Origin: Lepidodermella squamata
Lineage: Eukaryota > Gastrotricha
Length of the DNA stretch: 64,000 nucleotides
Direction: 5' to 3'
Assembly (NCBI GenBank): GCA_047495785.1
Contig: JBLDXI010000021.1
Location: 2,294,001 to 2,358,000, forward strand
Both the position numbers and the translations under genes were made by a program. The notes below the pieces were generated by a model. That model saw only the letters and a list, made by a program, of their open reading frames with translations. It was not told the DNA's origin and did not search any database. Numbering within the stretch: the first letter of the stretch is position 1; each line of letters starts with the position of its first letter. Below, piece after piece: positions 50,344 to 61,709 of the stretch.

Positions 50344-52038
50344 ATGATACCAATGTCCCGGAACAACCCAGTTTCCATGCTGGAATCCTCCGGCATGGAA
50401 CCTATACCTAACGAATCGGTGAAGCTTGGCGGAGCAGCGACGGCATTTTTGTTCGGTGGCGAATTACCAGGTGCTTATTTATCAGTCAGCAGTCAGCCAG
50501 CAAACATCAGCAGCAGCGCGCCATCATCGCTTGAAGAAATGCACATGTTCAGCGTGGCAGAACGCATCGCGATTTCTTCAGTGCTTGTTACCATGATTGT
50601 CATCGGCTTCATCGGCAATGGTTTAACAATTTCAGCCGTTCTACAGCGCCGCTTTCTACGCGCCATCCCACCAGCCAATTATTTCGTGCTGAACTTAGCC
50701 ATTGCTGACTTTTCAATATCAGTGCTGTCGAACACGACGCATCTCGCCAATATTTGGGCGTCATTCATGCAGAACGATGCCAACGTGTGTCGGTTTTTAG
50801 CCACCCTGTGCCTGCTCGCTTGCTCAGAGTCGTTATTCACCCTAACTGCTATCGCGATATTTCGATTCCTCGGCGTTCGATCAAGTTTGCAAGGCTTGAA
50901 GCGACGCCGCCGCCTGGCTTTCATGCTCATCGGCCTCACCTGGGCAATGTCGTTGGGCTTCTCGATTGGCAATGTGCTGACGGAACCGGACGATTTGTAC
51001 GCACCCGATGCTATGACTTGTCTTTACAAGTTCCGAGAAAGTGCCATGGCATTTTTTACGCTCTTCCTCATCGTTGCTTGCCTGCTAATAGTAACTGCGA
51101 CCTATCTCAGCCTAATTATCCGGTTAATTGCCAGCGAGAATGAACACAACAAACGATGCATAGTAAGTACCTGCTGCGATTTTTAATCGATTTTTTCAAA
51201 TTTTATTTCAAAATTGTAGGACAGATCACCGAGCAGTGGTGGGGTGCAAAGCAAAGCCCGAAATTCGTTCAGCTGTGTTCCGTCCGGCATCATGACGTTC
51301 AACCACAGCGAACCGATAGGCTTACCGCGAAGGTCGGGTAGCAATCGGCGCCTGCTCTCGCTTGCTTCCACGAGCTCATTCCCACTGAATCAGACACCGT
51401 CACAGCCTGCTGTTCGAAAGGCTTCTGTTGGAACGAATGGCTCGTACAATCGGCTTGATTTGTCGAAAACGGTCAAGACAGTTATTTTCCTCGTGTTGCT
51501 GATCTACATATTCTGGATTCCAACTTTCGTCGTTCAAAGCCTGGTTAGAAATAACTACGCTGTACCTCACCGGGTAAATTTTAGCAAAACACGCCGTTGA
51601 TTTACTGAAAATTTAATTTACTTCATTTTTTAGGTCTCGATGTTTGCGCTGTTACTCAGCCATGCAAACAGCTCTATCAATTTTATAATTTACGCGGTTT
51701 TTAACAAATTTTTCCGTGGAGCGTTGCGAGATTTCATCCGCACCGTCGCTCCGTGTTGCTCGCGTTACTTACGGCCATCGAGACGCAGCTCGTTGAAGCC
51801 TGACGACCCTGACCATATTCTTCGCCAATTTTATCAACGCCAAGCTGGGTTGGTTGCGAGGAAAGAAGAGAAAATAGCGCTGCCGGTTATTGACGCCTCG
51901 CTGAACAGCAAACCCGGATTCTACCTAGGACCTCCGGAAGAAGACGAGCAGCAGCAGCAGCGACCTCCTGATTTTGATAAGCCACATCAGTCTCGCGCCG
52001 ACGAACAGCAGGCACCTCTTCCGATACGAGAAATTTAA
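50344..52038 (+). CDS. class A (rhodopsin-type) GPCR, orphan, divergent
   Basis: Three exons, 50344-51162, 51220-51573, 51634-52038, both introns phase 0; 525 aa. It has a long extracellular N-terminus (about 75 aa, N-glycosylation sites at 23 and 54). TM1 carries GN (92), TM2 has NLAIAD, TM3 follows the conserved Cys (VCRFLA), and ECL2 has the partner Cys (MTCLYKF). ICL3 is about 85 residues and rich in Ser and Arg. TM6 has FWIP in place of CWxP. TM7 reads SSINFIIYAVFN, i.e. NPxxY with Pro replaced by Phe. The DRY position reads FRF. The Cys-rich TAPCCSRY after helix 8 may be palmitoylated, and the C-tail has poly-Gln. Amine or peptide ligand cannot be told. The TM3 and TM7 microswitch changes suggest altered G-protein coupling or basal activity (inference). 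AATAAA at 52194-52199. Confidence 0.85.
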
Positions 52039-52661
52039 GATTTGCAATTTGATCAATGACTCATCACCAAACTTGTTTTCGTGTCATTTTACACACATCC
52101 GAGCTTTTGACACGTTTTATACGTTTTTATTTTTTATGCAGATAAATTTATTGATTTGCTTCTCGATCTCATATCTCCGGTTTCGCTTTTTTGAATAAAA
52201 ATGACACAATTTTCTTTACAGTTGCGGTTGCTGGTGTGGTTAAAAAAATGCAAAAATAATGAAGATCTAAACGAAAGAGGTACATACATAAATTTGGAAT
52301 TTGGAATGTGCGAGTTAATTTCAATCGTGATTAAGCTCATCAATATGTTTTCTAGAAAACTCGGCCAGAGAACCCGATAGGCACAAGCTTATATCAACCG
52401 ACGGTACATTTATCACATGAGGCGAAAAGAATAAAGACCGCTATAACGAAAAATTGAAAGACTTCTTTATTACCTTTGGTTACGCTCGGGGTGACCCACA
52501 TTTAACTTTGCTTTGCGCAAGAAACAACAGCGGTGTTGCGCGCAACACGTACAGGTAAGCAGCTTATGTGCATGTAGCAGCGACCCCAGTAGGACCACCA
52601 CTAGCCCGCGTTTCTGCGAATACTTTTATATAGATGATATGCGTTCCAAGTTTTTATTTGG
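52039..52661. other. intergenic region
   Basis: GPCR 3' UTR and upstream DNA of the first glycosyltransferase-like gene; nothing else seen. Confidence 0.4.
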
Positions 52662-53859
52662 ATGGCACATTTTGCGAAAACGGCTCTTCTGTTGAGAAAA
52701 CGACGTCGCCCGTCTGTTCGAATTTTGCTATTACTCATAGCTGTGATTTTCATTGCCCTGCTGCTGTTGATTTATCGGTTGGTAAGAACGCCTGATATCA
52801 TCATTCATCCAAAGCTGATACCGAGCGACTGCAAGCTTCTAGCCCCTAACGGCAAGCACAACAGAAACGCTGCTCTGCCTTACCTAGAAACAGCCTACAT
52901 CAGGGCCGATGTTGAACCTGGTCTAATAACACAAGAACTGCTGACCTCGATTTATCGCGTCAACTCGCCTAAGATTGAGCAGAAGAGGTAGGCCACGATT
53001 TTTATTGTCGCATGTCGAAAAACTATATCCATTCCATCAATATAGATTGATGTCGCAGAATAATGAAAAATGCGCAGCAGTGAAAGGTCGGAAAATTCTG
53101 ATGAATTACGCCGATGGAGGGTGTTGCCACGAGGCCCAGAGGCGAAACTGCATTTCTGGCATCACGCTGAGTGGCTTCGATATGTGTATTCCATTTTCAA
53201 ACTGGTCAATCAGTGACCCTCTCTTCGTCTCAAAAAACTGTGATTTACTGTCGGAGAAGTTATGGCTATGGAAGCCTTATTTAATTTTACAAGTTTTACT
53301 CGCACTCGATGAGGGTGATATTCTGTTTTATTCCGACTCGGGCTCACAATTTGTTGATAACATCGACTCGACCCTGATTTGCCTGCAAAACAGTATGCAG
53401 CAAAATGTCGTAGTATTCAGCCTCGACTATCCTGAGACCAAATTTACGAAGGAAGATGCCTTCGTCTTGATGGACTGTGATAATGCTGAATGCAGAAATT
53501 CACTACAGCGCCTGGCGAGTTTTATTCTGTTGAGAAAGTCAACTGAATCAGTTCGATTTGTCTCCGAATGGCTGACGTATGCTCAAGACAGGCGCATCCT
53601 CTCAAACGACCATAGCATCTTCGGCTGGGATGCCATCAAGTTCTTCTTCATAGACCCGAAGACAGCGCGACCTCGATTCGGCGAGCACCGGCATGATCAG
53701 AGTATACTGAGCTTGTTATCGAAAAAATGGGACATTTCAGCTTGGCCAGACCCAAGCCAGTACGGTGATTTCGGAGTTGGCGCCGAGCTTAAAAAGCTGG
53801 AAAAATTCAAATTCCTGAGAGGCCGGACGCTGATCGACCACTCTCGTCGCAGAGATTGA
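52662..53859 (+). CDS. glycosyltransferase-like type II membrane protein, copy A
   Basis: Two exons, 52662-52987 and 53046-53859 (phase-2 intron, 58 bp); 379 aa. A short Arg/Lys-rich cytoplasmic N-terminus, one TM helix (about 21-40) and a lumenal domain give the Golgi type II layout. Motifs shared with copies B and C: GRKILMNYADGGCC, a Trp-rich WLWKPYLI (about 183), GDILFYSDSG (about 201-208), LLRKSTESVRFVSEWLTYAQD, and HRHDQSILSLLSKKW with Asp-Gln near 327. The 'WKPYLI / GDI.FYSDaG / DQSILSLL' set recalls GT-A-fold transferase families in which an acidic pair near the first motif handles nucleotide sugar and metal. That assignment is by pattern only, and the substrate is unknown. Only one intron is left here, against six or seven in B and C. 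AATAAA at 53888-53893. Confidence 0.72.
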
Positions 53860-54139
53860 ATTTCCACGTTTTATTTTATTTTTATTGAATAAACGAATTG
53901 TTTCAAAAATTAAATCAGGCTTGTTTTCGGCATCTTTGTTTAACTTTTTATTTGAATACAAAGAACATATAATACGAGTGCATCAACTTTTATTACAACA
54001 AAGGTGCAGTGTGAAAATAACACTACGCAGAAAGTGTTAGACCCGCACAAAATTTCCCGGCATATGCTATCGGTGAGGCCAGAATAACTAGCCTAATATT
54101 TGAGTTGAAGTTGGGAAAATTCCGCTCTTTCGGCACCTT

Positions 54140-55840
54140 ATGCGCCGGGTCATGATGGCGCTTTTGGCAAGGCGCCAGACAATCGCTCTCGCGCTGATAG
54201 TCGCAGCGGCTGTTTGGATCATAAAGTCAGCCCTAATAAAAGGAGACCATTATACACCTCGCCAACTGTCGTTTGATGAACTACCACCGGAGATTCAACC
54301 ACTTGCCGAAGAGCAATTTTCATTGATGAAACATTTCGACTATGACTATCCGGACGAGGCTGTCGCATCGAACTGTTCTTTGTCATCTCAATATTTCAAC
54401 TTGCCCAACGAAGTCGAAAGGGCCAAGGCTTATTTTTTAGATTTGCCAACTTCGTCACTCTCGCCATTAGCCTGTGCAGATAATAGAGTCACTGTTAAGC
54501 GTTTAGCTATGGACATGGATGGTTCAAAATGGCTGAAACCGGTCTTAAGCTCGATCAATACTACGAGATCGGATAGGTTATATTACAGCTGCTGTTCATT
54601 AAAGGATAAATTGTTTTTGTTATCTTATTTCGGTAGATTCTACGAATATTGTCGTGACAAAGATGGCTCTTTTGCCTATGGAGACCCCGGGAAATGCAAG
54701 GAAGTCCAAGGCCGGCGAGTTTTGATCAATTACGCTGGCGCAGGCTGCTGTTTACGAAGTCAGTACATCAACTGCGTTACCGGACTCAAAAAGGGTCGCT
54801 TCGATCTATGCATATCGTTCAATGAACGGGTGAGTTGAAAGATAGGGCTGAACTCGAAATTGAAAAGCAACACGTTATATATCCAATAATCAGTCGATCG
54901 ATTATCGTTTTGCATCCAAAAGCTGCCGCATTTTTAGGCGTCGTGTTGGAGCAGGGTTAGTTATTTTACTGTCATCGATATAACAAAATATTCCTTATTT
55001 TTTAGCCTCAAACTTTGGAAACCTTACATCATATATCGAACACTGCTTGCCCTCGAAGACGGCGACGTTGTATTTTACGCCGATTCTGGCTCTGAGTTCG
55101 TCGCCAACATTGACTCTACGCTCTTCTGCAATCAGGTTTTATCGATATGCCAATATTGGAGCAGTTTCTTCAATCCCAACATGAATAGGCAAAGCTCAAG
55201 CAGGATATAGTCGTATTTTCTTCAAGTAATGTCGAAGCCAGCCGAACGAAGAAAGAGGCCTTCTCGCTGATGGGCTGTGAGACTAAGGATTGCCTTGATT
55301 CAGTACAGCGAATGTCTAGCTTCGTGCTCTTGCGAAAATCCCACGAATCTGTGCGGTTTGTAGCCGAGTGGCTAGCGTATTCGCAGGATTATCGCATCAT
55401 TTCGAATCAAAATACAGGCCAAGTTCACAGCGGCGAGCAGAGCATTCTTAGTCTACTGTCCAAAAGATGGAATATTGGTAATTTTTACGACTAATCACTG
55501 CATGTCTGAAGAACCCTCCAAATCCCAATTCGATTACATTATTATTGGAAAAAGCTGGCAAGAAACTTGCTGCTTATATAGTGAAAACTTTAATGATTTT
55601 TCCATTTTCGCTTGGTATAATGTTCCCATTTGTTTTGTTTTCTTTCCATTTTACTTCTGCGGCTAAAAGAAGCCTGGCCAGGTAATCTTTAGCTGCTAAA
55701 CCAACTTTTTGATAAGGCTGTTCCCACTCATAGATCCAACACAAAATCGGAGATCTAACACCTCGGAGAGCAACTACAACGATCGCTTCAGTTTCGTGAG
55801 AGCATCGCCTCTTATTGAACACACCAGAAGCTTGCTTTAA
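54140..55840 (+). CDS. glycosyltransferase-like type II membrane protein, copy B
   Basis: Seven exons: 54140-54576, 54637-54829, 54894-54955, 55006-55135, 55189-55477, 55670-55681, 55734-55840; 409 aa. A TM near 15-30 follows Arg-rich residues. The family motifs are present: GRRVLINYAGAGCC, LWKPYIIYRT, GDVVFYADSGSEF, LLRKSHESVRFVAEWLAYSQD, GEQSILSLLSKRW. Intron 1 is exactly 60 bp with no stop in frame. I treat it as an intron because copies A and C splice at the same place and phase, but retention would add 20 residues without a frameshift. Exon 6 is 12 bases, conserved in copy C. The HxxDQSIL motif has Glu for Asp (GEQSIL), a change at a likely catalytic or binding position. Only about 280 bp follow copy A. 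Confidence 0.68.
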
Positions 55841-57291
55841 AACTTTGACATCCCAGTGAAATCTAAATCAATTAATATCGTGCGACAATTTCTTCTAAAT
55901 ATTCTCATGTTTCGGCGCAGGAAAAATCGATAAATCGTTGTTTACTCAATCGTAAAAGCTTGTTTATTGTCGCTTGGGTTTGAAAAATCAAGCTAAACAG
56001 GATAATTTATAGCCTAGGCGGATGTGCTGCACATAATTGCAACACTTTTGTAAACAAATAAAGTTGCAAAAACCGCGGCGCACCAGCAAGTCCCCATAGC
56101 TCGTAGTTGAAATGACCTTTGGCAAGTGAAATTTGGGGTTTGGCGACAATCTTGACAACGTGAAATTTTGATGTCGCTTTCGAGATCAATTAACGAGGAG
56201 TCGAATAATATCAAAAAGACGTCGAGATTCATCAGGGGCTGAGAAATTGGGCTTCAAAGCTTACCAGCGAAAAATGTTAATTTCGAAAAAAGTGCGCCTT
56301 AATAATTTGAGTTTTCATTATGCCAATTAATAATTCCTCACACATTATTGTAATTTTTTATCCTCACACATTTTTTATGCGCTGTAGACATTTCAGGGTA
56401 ATCTGAGGTGAGGTATCTCGCTAGATGCTAGATTTACAAAATTGTGTCTCCATATCAACCTGAACTGATAACGCTTTTCAGGTAAGGGTAAGGGTTTCCC
56501 GTCTATTAAGGGTTTTGGTAGCCTCCTGGGAATCTTAGACTTGAAAATTTAGAATCCACAAGAAAAATTGAGTAAGGCCATTATGGAATCCAAGAATCAT
56601 CCTTCTTCAAGTCAGCACGCCTTTTTCGATTTGCTGAAAAATTCTCTAAACCCCACTTTTCACTTGTTAACGGTCAAATAGTTTTTTACCCGCACCCATC
56701 GCTGCGTTTGCACGCAATTTTCTTCGACTATTAATTTAATTTTATTGCATCCAATTATGGCCATTAAGTTTCGCTTGATGGTCTATTAACCTGGATAGGT
56801 GCGGCCCGGAGTTTTACAAGTGTTTTGGCACTGCGTCGCCTTTGCAACTGTTTCCATTGTAACAATGCATTTTTTGCAAAACAATGCATCTATGTAAAGA
56901 GCGGCTTGTGTGTCACAGCGAAAACATGAAAATAATTCTTCGGCATATTTTTACGTTAGCCTTGTGGGATCACCTTGTGTACAAAAATTGTTGAATTTCG
57001 CTCGACACATGCTTTTCGCGCTGTTTTCCCTGCTCGGTTATATGACGCATTTTTTTAACCACGCGAAGGGAAACGCACTGGTTGAATGCTTGCTTTATAC
57101 ACTTCGCCTCACTCCAAGTAATAAGTAACTCGCTGTATAGCACTCGTGCGCTTGTGTCAAAAAACTTTAAAGCAAACAGTTGTGAAGGGAGACGTGAGAT
57201 GTTTAGGATAAATAAATCTCGTGCTTGTAGTGGGTAGCGCATAATTTTTACCGCCTCGTTATCAGCTGCTCGCAAAAAAATCGCGCGTCTC
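55841..57291. other. intergenic region
   Basis: 3' UTR of copy B (AATAAA at 56057-56062) and about 1.2 kb without recognisable genes. Confidence 0.4.
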
Positions 57292-59048
57292 ATGCTGTTC
57301 CCGGACGTTTATTCTAGATTTAAGTTTAAGTTCATCAAACCGCGAGGCACGACGGCGCTCTTCGTACGGTTCGCGCGTCGTTTTTCGACGCTTCAGCTGG
57401 CGGCTGTCGCTGCCGGATGTGGTATCTTACTTGTACTCCTGATCATCCAACTTATCATCAAACCGCCAATGATACTGGTGCAACGCGCATTCAATTTCGA
57501 TAATCCATACCCGTTCGACTACGATCCACCTGCGATGCCGGATATAAAAATTGTTGATGGAAAAGTGGTCCCTCTGCCACCAGAAGTTTTGCTTAAACGT
57601 TTTCACGACGAGCTTCATCCTGTGTTCGACGCCCAGGCTTCTCTCTGCAAACTAAATCCTCAATTCTACAACTTCTCCAAGAATCCGGTCGAGTTTGTTA
57701 CTGCTTTTACATTGAACACGACTGGCTGCGACGGCGAAATTCAATCGTCGAAACTCGAGATGAATACCGAGCATTGGCTTGACCCTGTTTACAAAGATCT
57801 AAAAATCGACACTTCGTAAGGGCCGATAAATCAAATTTAATTTGTTGAATTGATTGTTTTTTTCAACAAAAGATTTTTGGAGCAGTGTCGCTTCATTGAG
57901 CCCGAGGATAATACAACAACAATTACAATCAAACGTGATCGCTGTTCGCTGATTGAAGGTCGGCGAGTTCTGGTCAATTATGCTGGCAGCGGCTGTTGTC
58001 GAGCCAGTCAACACCGCAATTGCCGGTCAGGCCTGCAAAAAGGCGGGTTTGACGTGTGCCTCGCGTTCAACGAATCGGTAAACAATTGAATATGATGAAT
58101 ACTTTTACTATTTACTTAAATTCGTGTCGAATTACAGGCTATTGACAAGGAATTCGCCACAAAAAATTGTCAGACTTTAAATGCTCAACCTGGTGCAGGT
58201 GAACCTAACATTTTCACTGGGATTTTAAATTCGATTTTTATTTAAATAAAGGTCTCTGGGCATGGAAACCATATATCATATACCGAACTCTACTAGCTTT
58301 ACGCGAAGGGGACATCATTTTCTACTCAGATGCTGGCACCGAATTCATAAAGGACATTGAATCGACAGTTTTGTGTCAAATGGTCGTGTTTTTGATGGTA
58401 CTATCGCTGTTTTATCCTGTATTTTTCTGAAGGTTCGGTTGGACGAGGACATTGCAGTATTTTCTGTTGGCCTAGCCGAAAAGGACTTCACCAAGGAAGA
58501 TGCGTTTATGTTGTTGGGGTGTGTCACCCCAGAGTGCCGTAACACCTGGCAAAGAAGCGGCACTTTTGTGATACTTCGGAAATCTCATCGAAGTGTTCGA
58601 TTCGTTCTCGAATGGTTGACATACGCACAGGATTATCGCGTCATATCAAATGAGGATTTCAAACTCTTTGAAAAGCAAAATTATCGACTTCGAGGCCATC
58701 GCAATGATCAAAGTATTCTTAGTCTTCTTTCCAAAAAATGGAACCTCGGTAAGTTGACACGATTCAAAACTAATTATTGACGTTAATTCGGCTTTTCTTT
58801 TTAGATTTATGGCCTGGTACGTTTCCTTTGACAAATCTTTGATAGAAATAGCCATTTTTCAAATAATAGACCCATCTCAATGGGGCGACCAAACTCCGGG
58901 CACAGATCCAAATACCGAAGCAATAAAGGCGCAAGATAAATTCAGGTTGGCTTACCTTGACATGAGCTTTCATTCAACATGTTTTTCTTGCAGCTTCATG
59001 AAAGGGAAGCATTATATTCTTCATACGAGAGACAAGAGCAAAAGATGA
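57292..59048 (+). CDS. glycosyltransferase-like type II membrane protein, copy C
   Basis: Eight exons: 57292-57815, 57873-58077, 58138-58198, 58252-58382, 58433-58748, 58805-58816, 58870-58945, 58994-59048; 459 aa. A basic 35-residue cytoplasmic segment precedes a TM near 41-62, then a Pro-rich stem. The catalytic-type domain carries GRRVLVNYAGSGCC, LWAWKPYIIYRTLLAL, GDIIFYSDAGTEF, LLGCVTPECRN, LRKSHRSVRFVLEWLTYAQD and GHRNDQSILSLLSKKW, so it keeps the His/Asp-Gln motif lost in B. The 12-base exon 6 (DLWP junction) is shared with B. The coding order, intron phases and spacing show that A, B and C arose by tandem duplication. AATAAA at 59143-59148. Confidence 0.72.
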
Positions 59049-59142
59049 CCATATTTCCATATCTTTGTTCAGGCGCTTTCACGCTATGGTTGTCAACAGC
59101 AGCTTTAACAAAATCATTTTTTGTGTTTTTTACGCGGCCAAA

Positions 59143-59179
59143 AATAAAAGAAACTGTTTCATTCCGTCATAATTTTATT
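59143..59179. terminator. facing polyadenylation signals of convergent genes
   Basis: AATAAA on plus at 59143-59148 (copy C) and AATAAA on minus at 59174-59179 (NOC3). With cleavage 10-30 bases beyond each signal, the two 3' ends fall in the same few dozen bases and probably overlap tail to tail. Confidence 0.6.
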
Positions 59180-59235
59180 ATTTTTACAAAAATTGAATGC
59201 AGAGTTGCACAATATACTTGAGGAGAACAAGGCCC

Positions 59236-61709
59236 TCATTTCTTCCCTTTCTTCAATTTTTCGTTACTTGCAGCATTATGATTGATCGGCTTTTTACCGA
59301 ATCGATAAGCACGTCGAGTTTTCCGGTTCCATTGTTGAGCATCAACTGTATCGTTTTTCTTGGTAGATTTTTTCAAAGCCCCAGGTGCCAGTTTAGGATT
59401 GAAGCTGCTCAGCTGTACGTTGTCGACGAGATTGCTGACCAGCTTGGGTTTTGGCTTCTTCTTTCCAGGATTAGCTGCCTTTGCTTCGTTAGCTTCTGCC
59501 TTCCGGCCCTTTTCTTCGCAAGCAGCCAGGTCAGCCACCAGTGAATGACGACCAAATATTTCTTTTGGAGACCTAAATATAGAAAATGAATAAAACCGGA
59601 AAATCTCGATTTATAACTAGCATACATTCGGCAGTAAGCTTCAAGGTTGATTGAGGAATCGAATTTCTTCGGGTTCTTCTTGTTTTCTGCGTCTGCCGCT
59701 GATGTTAGATGCTCGTAGGCAAATTTGGTTGAAAATGCCGCCAGCGGTTGGCAAGCTGAGGATTGCAGCAGCGTAAGTTCGTACAAGAAAGATCCTTCGG
59801 CCGAACAATGCTCGGGGTCTTCGACATCCGGGCGGTAGATCCCGCCAGGCCGATAAGGGCTCGGGTCGAGGAGGCGGTCCAGAGAAGGGAAAATGCCGAA
59901 AAGAGTCCGCAAGAACGTTATCAAAGCGAGAGAGTAAGCGCTCTCTGGCGCGCAAGCCAACGCAGCAGTTGCGATCCGTTTCGCAAAGGCGAATAACCGT
60001 TCGTCAGACAAATGCTTTCGACGCTTGACCAGCATAAAGTCTAGGCATTCCAGCATCGCGGTGAAATCGTCGACCGGCCAGCGGCTGAAGTCACCAGTTG
60101 TCAGCAGGATGAACAGGTGTCGGTAGAATCGGGCGGGGTCCACGTCTAACGCTTCTCCGTCACCTTGCATCATTTTGAAAGCCGATCGGATGCAGTTTAA
60201 TGATTCATGAGCCGACAGTTTCTGCAAATATCAATAAAACCTCGGCAAGAAATGCGACAAGTTTACTTACCCCAGATTCAAGCAAAATGCCGAGCGTTCT
60301 GAATAGATCATCGTAATAATCCACGCTCATGAAGCAAGAGAAATTCGCCATTCCTTCAAGAACGGCAGACAGAAGTGGGGTATCCGCGCCATTGCTTGAC
60401 GACGAAGCCGCGGTTTTGAGCACGAAGAAATAAACGCTGAACAATTGCTCGACGATTTGAGTTTGCTTTAAACAAACAATATATTACGGAAATGTTTACA
60501 TGCCAATTCTTTCAACTTACCAGTCCGAGTTTTTTCTTCTCGTTTTCCACAGCTCCAGCCGCTTCAAGCTGCTTATTGACTTTATCAAGATCTTTTTGCT
60601 TTTTTTGCTCCTTCTTTGAAAGCAGCTTGAACTTCAGACGCCGCAGCCGCTTTTCCTCACGCTCTCGAGTAGGGGCGTTAAAGTCAACTTCGCGAATTTT
60701 CAGCTTAGTGAAAACTTTGATCATATCAGGACGAACAGCATACTTGTGTTTTTTAACGTATTTGCAAATCACTCTCACTGCCTCAATAGCTACTTCACGA
60801 GTTTTATCGACTTGGAATAACGATCCGATAAATTGGCATGCAAGCTCTGAGATTTCATTGACTCCTGAATTCATCAGAGGTATGATCACACGAAGGATAT
60901 TTTGAGAAAAATTGAACGAGGGTCGTGCAACTAACAGCTCGCCAAAGCAACGAACGACAACACAGCACAGTCGAGTCGATGCTTGTTTCGGCACATTGAA
61001 TGGCTTCAATAAGGCAAGCAATTTCTTAGGCAGATGCCTCTCCATGTAGGCCAAGTAGCTGTAGACATTCAACAAATTATTGGCATTTTCAAAGATTCTT
61101 TACTTACTGTTTGTAGCCTGATAGCATTTGCTCTTCGTGCTGACGGAGTTGTTTCGTTTCTTTTTTAGCACGTTGCTTTTTCTCAGCCTCTGTAGCAATT
61201 CGAATGCGGTAGCTTGGTAGGATGTCCTTGAATAATTCGCAAATCGTGGCTGTCGCAAACATCCACAATTTTGCTTGACAGCGCACATCAATCGACTCGA
61301 GAACAGATTGCATTTCCTTTAACCTTCCGATTTCTGTCTGAGGACTCTCGAGGATTTTGCTCGCAGATACAGCAATTATACGCCGCTTCTCAGCGGCCTT
61401 TGCCAGTGTCTCGGCATAGATATAAACCAGAGAAGCGGGCTTTTTTTCAGCTGCCTCATCTTCGTTAGCACCTGCAAAATCAAGTTAGGACCATAGGTAC
61501 AAGTCTTAATGGATCATTCTATTACTTTCATTGTGGCTTTCCTCTGGAACTGAACTTTTAGCTTGGATATGCTTATTCAAAGCGTTAGCTTTAACGGTTC
61601 TTCCGATTTTGACGGGTAGCAGCGTTCGAGCAACTTTCTCTTCGGCATCAGCTGATTCCAAAGCTCGCTTTCGTTGTTTCGCCTCGTACTTTTCTTCGAT
61701 AATAACCAT
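59236..61709 (-). CDS. NOC3L: NOC3 nucleolar complex protein 3 homologue (5' end uncertain)
   Basis: Six exons on minus: 61709-61526, 61471-61108, 61058-60521, 60465-60271, 60221-59626, 59572-59236; 737 aa as drawn. NOC3 works with NOC2 in nucleolar/nucleoplasmic 60S pre-ribosome maturation and export. Family landmarks seen: TLLPVK near residue 30, ELFKDILPSYRIR followed by a Glu/Lys/Arg coiled stretch, SFNFSQNILRVIIPLMN, PLLSAVLEGMANFSCFMSVD, LDVDPARFYRHLF, LECLDFMLVKRRKHLS, and a Lys-rich nucleolar C-terminus. The first exon begins at a strong acceptor (TTTTTAG, then G-ATG), so the ATG at 61709 is likely internal. The roughly 130 N-terminal residues found in other NOC3 proteins should be encoded upstream, but I could not find them in 61710-64000. 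They may lie in small exons or outside the window. Confidence 0.88.
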
